Shown here in pieces: positions 26,490 to 32,184 of a stretch of 32,184 nucleotides of DNA (the first letter of the stretch is position 1; each line of letters begins with the position of its first letter). The stretch covers positions 1 to 32,184 of the forward strand of contig JANQPU010000349.1 in NCBI GenBank assembly GCA_028285315.1. The letters are read 5' to 3'. The position numbers were made by a program, and so were the translations under genes. The stretch comes from Acaryochloris sp. IP29b_bin.176 (GTDB lineage Bacteria; Cyanobacteriota; Cyanobacteriia; Thermosynechococcales; Thermosynechococcaceae). A model generated the notes under the pieces. That model ran no database searches and was not told where the DNA came from. It worked only from the letters and a program-made list of their open reading frames with translations.

Positions 26490-26664
26490 AATAATATTCG
26501 TCAGTGACAGAGAATATCCGTAAAATAAGGATGGCATAGCTTTTTTGATGCAGTTGTGTTTGTATCTTTCATGCGTTGGCTATATGTGTTAATTGGCAGC
26601 TTAACCGTTACTGCACACAGAATCGTAACCGAGAGCATTTCTCTCTTTTAACGTCATAGACAGT

Positions 26665-28656
26665 ATGTCCCTTACCGCTCTTAGAGTCTGTCTATTCCTA
26701 GCCGTGGTAAGCCCCCTGATCATCGGGGCTACTAGTGAAAGGGCGATCGGGCAGTCCAGTTTTTTGCCTACGTCACGAAAAACGCCAGAGAACCTATCAT
26801 CTGCACAACCACAAAGCCATGCCCGCTTATCCTCTTCTAAGCGATCAGAGAAGGTCCAGGTCTCGACCGCTGACTTAATTATTGCCAATGCAGCGCTTGA
26901 ACCCTCTGAGACAGTAGAAATACGAGAATCTACTGCCTTGTCTAAATCCCCCTCTGAGATAGACGCAGAGCCTGTATCTGCAGAAGCAAGCCCAACCGAC
27001 TTAGACCAAGCTGAAGCAGGTGAGCACAACCAAGCTGAAGACGCCAAGCCATCGGATGATGAGACGTCAGAACCTCCTGAGAAACAGGCCCAACAAAAGT
27101 TGCTGATAGAGGCGGATCGGCTCTATCAATCGGGTCAGACCGCAGCAGCAACAGCACTCTATCGGCAAGTGAAACGCCCCTTTTCGAATAGCACAGCTAC
27201 TAAACCACCAACTGACCCCATTCACGATCCAACCCAATTGCCGCCTGGAGGACGAGTCTATTGGCGAGAAGCTCAAGCTGGGGCAAAACTCAAGCTTAAA
27301 ACTCGAATTTTTGTGCCGTTGAGACTACTGGTGAAGGAGTATCCAGAATTTGTGCCGGGACATCTTCAGTTGGCAGAGTCACTTGTGGCGGATCGAAAAT
27401 CAGAGGAAGCGTTAGCGGTCATGGCGCGAGCTGCTGCGCTCTATCCAAGTCAGCCCGAATTGCAAAAAGGGCTGATTCAACAACAAACACAGGCTAAGCA
27501 GTGGCTAGAGGCATCGATAACAGCTCGCCAGTTTGCGCTCCTTAACCCTGATCATCCTGAAGCTCCAGAGTTTTCTCGTTTATCAGCTGAGTACCAGGAT
27601 CGGTTTCGAGCCCGACTACGCACACAGATTACCAACAATACCATCGGTAGTTTTATTACCGGAGCTTTAGGGATTGCGATTACTGGTAGTCCAATCCCCG
27701 GCTTGTCAGCTTTGCAGACGTCAATTTTGTTATTGCGCGGGGAAACGGCGGTAGGTAATGCGATCGCAGATCGTGCCAAGCGTCAGCTGCCCTTGATCGA
27801 AGACCCAGAAGTCCAAGCTTATGTCGATAAAATTGCTCAAAAATTAACACCAATCGCAGGCCGAGAGTTCAACTACCAGTTTTATGTCGTCAATGATGAG
27901 AAGCTTAATGCTTTTGCACTGCCTGGGGGCAAGATCTTTATCAATGGCGGCGCTATCCTCAAAAGTAATTCTGAAGCTGAGTTAGCAGGTTTGATTGCCC
28001 ATGAATTATCCCATTCCGTCCTCTCCCACGGGTTTCAGATTGCCACGGAAAGCGCTGAGGCGGGCGGACTAACGCGATTGATTCCCTATGTTGGGGGCTT
28101 ATTCACCAATCTGGTGGTAGCCGATTATAGTCGGGAGATGGAACGACAGGCAGATGTGTTAGGGACCCGTTTGCTCGCCTCTGCTAACTATGCGGCGGAT
28201 GGCCTCCGTAATCTGATGGTGACTCTCAGTAAGGAAGATAAACCCTTTGTGGCACCCTGGTTTTCGTCCCATCCCGGCAGCTTGGAACGGGTTCGGTATT
28301 TGGAAACCCTGATTACAGAGAATGGCTATAATCGCTATGCCTATGAGGGCATTGAAGAGCATCAGCGGATTCAAGAATTGGTGAGAGCCCAACTCAAAAA
28401 AGCCAAGGATCAAGAGGGACAATCTGAAGAGTCCACGGATCCATCCGAAAATGATACTAACCAATCTGATAGTGATACCAAAAACGATACCAATCCTGAT
28501 ACGAAGTCTAAATCCCCCTCTACTTTGCCCCCAGAGCAGACTCCATCGGTAGAGGAACCACAATCGAACCCTGAGAAGAATATACCTAGCTCATCAGTAG
28601 AAGATCAGACAACACCGGATGCTGCTTTACCGAAAAAAACGTCAACGACTGATTAG
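26665..28656 (+). CDS. exported M48-family metalloprotease with helical repeats
   Basis: A 663-residue protein with a signal peptide (residues 1-29, LRVCLFLAVVSPLIIGA, ending AIGQ). Residues 30-140 are a polar, acidic, disordered linker. Residues 140-300 have TPR-like helices (LIEADRLYQSGQTAAATALYRQV; PGHLQLAESLVADRKSEEALAVMARAAALYP). Residues 370-560 are the peptidase: HELSH zinc motif at 446-450 and third ligand E493 in EMERQADVLG, plus WFSSHPGSLERVRYL. The tail (590-663) is low-complexity S, D, N, T and P. The order of TPR and peptidase is the reverse of E. coli BepA. It probably processes or checks envelope proteins; the substrate is unknown. Confidence 0.9.
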   Translation: MSLTALRVCLFLAVVSPLIIGATSERAIGQSSFLPTSRKTPENLSSAQPQSHARLSSSKRSEKVQVSTADLIIANAALEPSETVEIRESTALSKSPSEIDAEPVSAEASPTDLDQAEAGEHNQAEDAKPSDDETSEPPEKQAQQKLLIEADRLYQSGQTAAATALYRQVKRPFSNSTATKPPTDPIHDPTQLPPGGRVYWREAQAGAKLKLKTRIFVPLRLLVKEYPEFVPGHLQLAESLVADRKSEEALAVMARAAALYPSQPELQKGLIQQQTQAKQWLEASITARQFALLNPDHPEAPEFSRLSAEYQDRFRARLRTQITNNTIGSFITGALGIAITGSPIPGLSALQTSILLLRGETAVGNAIADRAKRQLPLIEDPEVQAYVDKIAQKLTPIAGREFNYQFYVVNDEKLNAFALPGGKIFINGGAILKSNSEAELAGLIAHELSHSVLSHGFQIATESAEAGGLTRLIPYVGGLFTNLVVADYSREMERQADVLGTRLLASANYAADGLRNLMVTLSKEDKPFVAPWFSSHPGSLERVRYLETLITENGYNRYAYEGIEEHQRIQELVRAQLKKAKDQEGQSEESTDPSENDTNQSDSDTKNDTNPDTKSKSPSTLPPEQTPSVEEPQSNPEKNIPSSSVEDQTTPDAALPKKTSTTD

Positions 28657-28706
28657 CCAGCTCTAGCTAAATAACGAATCAAAATCTGCATCAACAAAGA
28701 GAAAGT

Positions 28707-28865
28707 ATGCCTGCTGTCGTTTTTATAGTCCTACTGGGAATTAGCATTCAAATCACCAAAATGATGCTGTTTTGGCCCATTGATGCTTTCCATGCGTTGG
28801 GCGTACCAAAGCTCATCACATTAGGGCTTATTCTAGGACTTTTTTCCTGGTTGTTTGGGGAATAG
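28707..28865 (+). CDS. 52-residue small membrane protein
   Basis: A short frame with ATG at 28707 after an AAAGAGAAAG ribosome-like site. It has two hydrophobic segments, PAVVFIVLLGISIQ and KLITLGLILGLFSWLFG, separated by MMLFWPIDAFHALGVPK. The balanced hydrophobic layout and P-x-D-A-x-x-A-L-G-x-P-K spacing suggest a real gene rather than chance. It is too short for family assignment. It lies 50 bases after the M48 protease gene on the same strand. Confidence 0.55.
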   Translation: MPAVVFIVLLGISIQITKMMLFWPIDAFHALGVPKLITLGLILGLFSWLFGE

Positions 28866-28987
28866 ATTAGATTTCTATCGTTCTTAGTTCGTAGGACGAG
28901 AATGTTACGTTCCCCATCGCCGCATCAATAGGGGACAGCTCTAGTAGTAGACTAGCGGGTAAATTTTCAAGATCCCGAGCGTATTCC

Positions 28988-29251
28988 ATGACTTCTCCCC
29001 GCTTGCCCAGCTACTGGCGGCAAAACACCGCCCTGATTCGCACCCTGCTGATTGTATGGGGCTTCGTCTCTCTTGTTTTCAGCATTTTGCTGGTGCAGCC
29101 TCTCAACCAAATTCCCATTGGTAACTTACCGCTGGGATTCTGGATGGCTCAGCAAGGCTCCATTTTCGTGTTCGTGGCCTTGATCTTTATCTATGCCAAA
29201 CAGATGGATAAGCTCGATCGCCAGTACAATGCCAACCCTAAGCAGAAATGA
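28988..29251 (+). CDS. DUF4212 small subunit of a sodium:solute symporter
   Basis: An 87-residue membrane protein with two hydrophobic helices (IRTLLIVWGFVSLVFSILLV and GFWMAQQGSIFVFVALIFIYA) and the family ending YAKQMDKLDRQY. DUF4212 proteins are encoded just before large symporters of the SSS family and are thought to be their small subunit. Here the stop is four bases before the ATG of that symporter. There is no strong ribosome site. Confidence 0.9.
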   Translation: MTSPRLPSYWRQNTALIRTLLIVWGFVSLVFSILLVQPLNQIPIGNLPLGFWMAQQGSIFVFVALIFIYAKQMDKLDRQYNANPKQK

Positions 29252-29255
29252 TCCG

Positions 29256-30947
29256 ATGACGGTTGAAGTTTGGACGACGGTTTTTGTCATTCTCACCTTT
29301 ATGGTGTATCTCTACATTGGCTGGCGCTCTCGGGTCAAAGACAGCAAAGGATTTTTTGTCGCCGACCAAGGGGTTCCAGCCGTTGCTAATGGGGCAGCGA
29401 CAGCAGCGGATTGGATGTCGGCAGCGTCCTTTATGGGCATGGCGGGCCTAATTTCATCTCTGGGCTATGACGGGTCGATTTATTTGATGGGGTGGACTGG
29501 GGGTTATGTGTTGCTGGCTCTGCTATTAGCGCCTTATCTCCGTAAATTTGGCAAGTACACCGTGCCTGATTTTGTGGGCGATCGCTACTATTCCAAAGTA
29601 GCGAGGTTAGTGGCTGTGGTAGCTGCTATCTTTGTCTCTCTTACCTATGTGGCGGGTCAAATGCGCGGTGTGGGCATTGTTTTTAGCCGTTTTTTGGAGG
29701 TGGATGTCGAGCGCGGCGTCATCATTGGCATGGTCATCGTTGCTTTTTTTGCCATCTTGGGAGGTATGAAGGGGATTACCTGGACCCAAGTGGCTCAATA
29801 TACCGTGTTAATTGTGGCTTATTTGATTCCCGCCGTTGCGATTGCCTGGCAACTGACGGGTAACCCCATCCCCCAATTGGCCTTCACCTTTGGCGATGTG
29901 GTGGACAAGCTCAACCAGGTGCAGGTGGATTTGGGGTTTGACGCCTATACCCAACCCTTTGCCTCAAAATCCATGTTGGATGTGTTGTTTATTACGATTG
30001 CTTTGATGGTGGGGACAGCGGGGCTTCCTCATGTGATTGTCCGGTTTTATACGGTTCCGAATGTGCGGGCGGCTCGCTACTCTGCAGGTTGGGCCTTACT
30101 GTTTATTGCCTTGCTGTATACCTCTGCCCCTGCGATCGCATCCTTTGCTCGCTATAACCTGATTGGCACGTTGCATAACCAACCGATTGCAGAAGTTCAG
30201 CAGTTGGATTGGGTGCAAAAATGGCAAACCACCAAGCTACTGACCCTAGAAGATAAAAACGGCAACGGCACTATTGAGTGGACGCCCACTGAAAATACAA
30301 GTGACGTCAAAATTGACCCCGATATTATTGTCCTGTCCACGCCAGAGGTGGCGAAGCTGGCCCCTTGGGTGGTGGCTCTGGTGGCAGCTGGAGGCTTAGC
30401 GGCAGCCTTGTCTACGGCTTCTGGCCTACTGCTAGTCATTTCTAGCTCGATTGCCCATGATGTCTACTACAAGCTCATTAATCCAGAGGCGTCCGAAGGC
30501 CAGCGAGTAATGGTGGGCCGGATCATGGTCGGTTTAGCCATTTTGATTGCGGGGTATTTTGGGATTAATCCACCTGGGTTCGTGGCTCAGGTGGTGGCTT
30601 TTGCTTTTGGGTTGGCGGCGGCGAGCTTCTTTCCGGTGATTTTGCTAGGAATTTTTGATAAACGGACGAACCGAGAAGGTGCGATCGCAGGGATGGTATC
30701 GGGTCTCTTGTTCACCACCGTCTATATTTTAGGTGTGAAGTTCTATGGCATGTCTCCTTGGTTCTTTGGGGTTTCGGCAGAAGGAATTGGCACCGTCGGC
30801 ATGTTGATCAATTTAGTCGTCACCCTAGTGGTGTCTCGGTTAACGCCACCCCCACCGCCTGAAATTCAAGCCCTAGTCGAAAATCTCCGCACCCCTGGAG
30901 ATGCCCCTTTAGCGCTTGCAGATATTGGGGAAGAACAGTTGGATTGA
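29256..30947 (+). CDS. sodium:solute symporter (SSS family, VC_2705-like, large subunit)
   Basis: A 563-residue permease with about thirteen membrane segments. The ATG at 29256 (MTVEVWTT) follows the DUF4212 stop by four bases; an upstream frame to 29193 is not needed. SSS signatures include GAATAADWMSAASFMG, FVGDRYYSK, YVAGQMRGVGIVFSRF, GTAGLPHVIVRFYT and AALSTASGLLLVISSSIAHDVY. Members act on organic acids such as acetate, with sodium as driver; the substrate here is not determined. A loop at residues 333-344 (DKNGNGTIEW) resembles an EF-hand calcium loop. A C-terminal polyproline run (PPPPP) precedes the last cytoplasmic tail. Confidence 0.9.
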   Translation: MTVEVWTTVFVILTFMVYLYIGWRSRVKDSKGFFVADQGVPAVANGAATAADWMSAASFMGMAGLISSLGYDGSIYLMGWTGGYVLLALLLAPYLRKFGKYTVPDFVGDRYYSKVARLVAVVAAIFVSLTYVAGQMRGVGIVFSRFLEVDVERGVIIGMVIVAFFAILGGMKGITWTQVAQYTVLIVAYLIPAVAIAWQLTGNPIPQLAFTFGDVVDKLNQVQVDLGFDAYTQPFASKSMLDVLFITIALMVGTAGLPHVIVRFYTVPNVRAARYSAGWALLFIALLYTSAPAIASFARYNLIGTLHNQPIAEVQQLDWVQKWQTTKLLTLEDKNGNGTIEWTPTENTSDVKIDPDIIVLSTPEVAKLAPWVVALVAAGGLAAALSTASGLLLVISSSIAHDVYYKLINPEASEGQRVMVGRIMVGLAILIAGYFGINPPGFVAQVVAFAFGLAAASFFPVILLGIFDKRTNREGAIAGMVSGLLFTTVYILGVKFYGMSPWFFGVSAEGIGTVGMLINLVVTLVVSRLTPPPPPEIQALVENLRTPGDAPLALADIGEEQLD

Positions 30948-30954
30948 TACAGTC

Positions 30955-30991
30955 GAGGTGTTTCCCACCCTTGAGAAGCGGGAAACACCTC
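30955..30991. terminator. 12-bp stem-loop between convergent symporter and hydrolase genes
   Basis: GAGGTGTTTCCC (30955-30966) and GGGAAACACCTC (30980-30991) pair perfectly around a 13-base loop. It begins eight bases after the symporter stop and ends 52 bases before the hydrolase stop, so it likely ends both transcripts. There is no long T-run. Confidence 0.65.
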
Positions 30992-31043
30992 TTAGAGAAG
31001 AACAAATTGAAGATCCTTGGATGACAACAGCAGAATGATAGAG

Positions 31044-31982
31044 CTATCCACCTTGGCTGCTGGGAGTGCCAACCACCTGACTTTCCTGACGGGCAGCGAC
31101 AGTTAGGAATTCCAAAATATAGTCGGCGGTTAATTGGGACTGCTCTAGATGAGGGACATGGCCGCAGTTAGGAATCCAAATCAGCTGACTGTTGGCGATG
31201 GTTTGATCAAACTTGTCAGCATCTTTAATGCCCATAATTTTGTCACCTTCTCCCCACAGAATGAGGGTGGGGTGGGGAATGTCTTTGATGGTGTCATAGA
31301 GGAAGTTGTAGCCACCACTTTTCGTAAAGCCGACCAAGGCGCGGTGCCAACTTGGATCCTCTAGGTGCAAAGATGCACAGCATTCCGCATCGGGGGTAAC
31401 GAAGCTGCGATCGCAATAGGCCTGTACACTCACCCACCGTCGAACCCGAGGACTGCGCAGAAAATTCGTTAACCACCGATCAAATGGCGGCATGATGAAC
31501 TTGGTTGCTTTGGGGGAGGGGGCATAGCCAGAACTATCTAATAGCACCAACTTCTCGACGGCATCAGGATAGGTGAGGGCAAAATCTAGAGCCGTCGCCC
31601 CGCCCATCGACGCCCCTACTAGAATCATGGGCCGTTGAATCATCTGCTGCCAAAAGCTATGGAGGTGCGTTTTTATATCCGCGGGACTGAAATCAACCCC
31701 CTCGGGTCGCTCTGTGAAGCCAAAACCTAGCAAATCCAACGCCCAAGTTTTGGTGTGAGGCGTAAGTTTAGGGATGAGTCGCCGAAATTCCAAGAGAGAG
31801 CTATCAAAGCCGTTGAGCAACACAACGGGAACGCCTCCTTCCCCTTGCTGCACATAGGTTGTCAGAATCGGGTTGGGAAGGAGAGGGGTAGCAATAGCTG
31901 CTTGTTGGATCGTCTGTGCAAGAGAAATGGAAGTGTCTTCAGTGAGTTGAGCAACTTCAGGAGGTAAAAAAGATGGAAACAT
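31044..31982 (-). CDS. alpha/beta hydrolase
   Basis: A 312-residue serine hydrolase. The oxyanion loop is LLNGFDSS; the nucleophile is S125 in LVGASMGGAT; the acid is D247 in LWGEGDKIM; the histidine is H275 in PNCGHVPHLE. LLGFGFTERPEG is typical of esterase/epoxide-hydrolase-like members. Spacing fits a complete catalytic triad. A lid domain lies about residues 150-230. No signal peptide is evident, so it is cytoplasmic. The substrate cannot be told from sequence. ATG start; convergent with the symporter gene. Confidence 0.9.
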   Translation of the reverse strand: MFPSFLPPEVAQLTEDTSISLAQTIQQAAIATPLLPNPILTTYVQQGEGGVPVVLLNGFDSSLLEFRRLIPKLTPHTKTWALDLLGFGFTERPEGVDFSPADIKTHLHSFWQQMIQRPMILVGASMGGATALDFALTYPDAVEKLVLLDSSGYAPSPKATKFIMPPFDRWLTNFLRSPRVRRWVSVQAYCDRSFVTPDAECCASLHLEDPSWHRALVGFTKSGGYNFLYDTIKDIPHPTLILWGEGDKIMGIKDADKFDQTIANSQLIWIPNCGHVPHLEQSQLTADYILEFLTVAARQESQVVGTPSSQGG

Positions 31983-32086
31983 GCAGAAGAGGGAAAATTA
32001 AGACTAAATCTCTCCCATTGCGGGTTAAATAAACAAATGCAGTTGCGTCTTCAACCTCCGCAACGGGCGCATTAAGAAGTATAACG

Positions 32087-32105
32087 TTAGGCGATGTGCG
32101 ACTAA
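32087..32105. repeat. IS-like terminal inverted repeat, right copy
   Basis: This is the exact reverse complement of the 19-mer at 81-99 and overlaps the stop codon of the transposase-like frame, the expected place for an IS end. Confidence 0.55.
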
Positions 32106-32184
32106 TCAATGACAAGCGTGTCAAAGTGCAGCAACTCCCGCCCCGCTTGGTGGTTGAGAAAACAGCACACCGTATGGGCCAGGA
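32102..32184 (-). mobile_element. 3' end of a probable IS transposase gene (cut by the window edge)
   Basis: The minus-strand frame ending at TAG 32102-32104 reads LAHTVCCFLNHQAGRELLHFDTLVID. This resembles the C-terminus of DDE-type IS transposases (AHT..x.LN...GR..L.FD.L), possibly IS982-like. Only 26 residues are inside the window, so the family is uncertain. The stop overlaps the 19-bp terminal repeat. The rest of the element lies beyond the right edge. Confidence 0.5.

Noticed and set aside
26571..26648. 25-codon ORF just upstream of the M48 gene
   Set aside because: Too short and without a ribosome site; no feature separates it from chance.

Overview
The window looks like chromosomal DNA of a unicellular cyanobacterium. 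Evidence: the octamer GCGATCGC (HIP1) occurs about fifteen times, GC is moderate, and there is a cyanobacterial set of genes: menB (phylloquinone route), a long cyanobacterial-type ispH, a SphR/SphS-like phosphate two-component pair, a secreted pentapeptide-repeat protein and several small proteins of cyanobacterial type. The gene set and IS-like ends recall Acaryochloris, but the genus is an inference from memory, not a database match.

Layout. 1-100: an IS-like terminal repeat. 150-5454 (minus strand): a small cupin protein, an exported DUF1501/DUF1800 pair, and a GGDEF-EAL c-di-GMP protein preceded by a tightly spaced small ORF. 5734-8288 (plus): an exported pentapeptide-repeat protein with a clear terminator, then a two-gene unit made of a response regulator with no DNA-binding domain and a tail-anchored coiled-coil protein, led by a 20-bp inverted repeat. 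8308-9555 (minus): ispH. 9725-12480: a metal-ion ABC transporter, with permease and ATPase on the minus strand and the binding lipoprotein divergent on the plus strand; the shared intergenic region is packed with candidate operators. 12643-13044: a small lipoprotein.

13530-19640 (plus): an rlmD-type rRNA methyltransferase overlapping by 4 bp a gltS glutamate symporter gene that is broken by a 7-bp tandem duplication, an EamA-type exporter, and sphR-sphS with a Pho-box-like site in front. 19659-20468 (minus): exonuclease III. 20723-20996 has no gene but can fold into several hairpins. 20997-21245: a four-cysteine mini-protein. 21434-22866 (minus): menB and a glyoxalase-fold-like membrane protein. 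23089-23559 (plus): ruvC. 23775-25586 (minus): lepA. 26154-30947 (plus): a small hypothetical, a large exported M48 metalloprotease with helical repeats, a 52-residue membrane protein, and a DUF4212 / sodium:solute symporter pair. 31044-31982 (minus): an alpha/beta hydrolase. 32087-32184: the 3' end of a probable transposase gene and an IS end.

Most genes are core or housekeeping and no defence island, CRISPR array, prophage or secondary-metabolite cluster is visible. The strongest unusual signals are the fresh reversible-looking frameshift in gltS, the two kinds of repeats between the metal-transporter genes, the inverted repeat in front of the orphan-type response regulator and its coiled-coil partner, and the Pho-box-like site in front of sphR.
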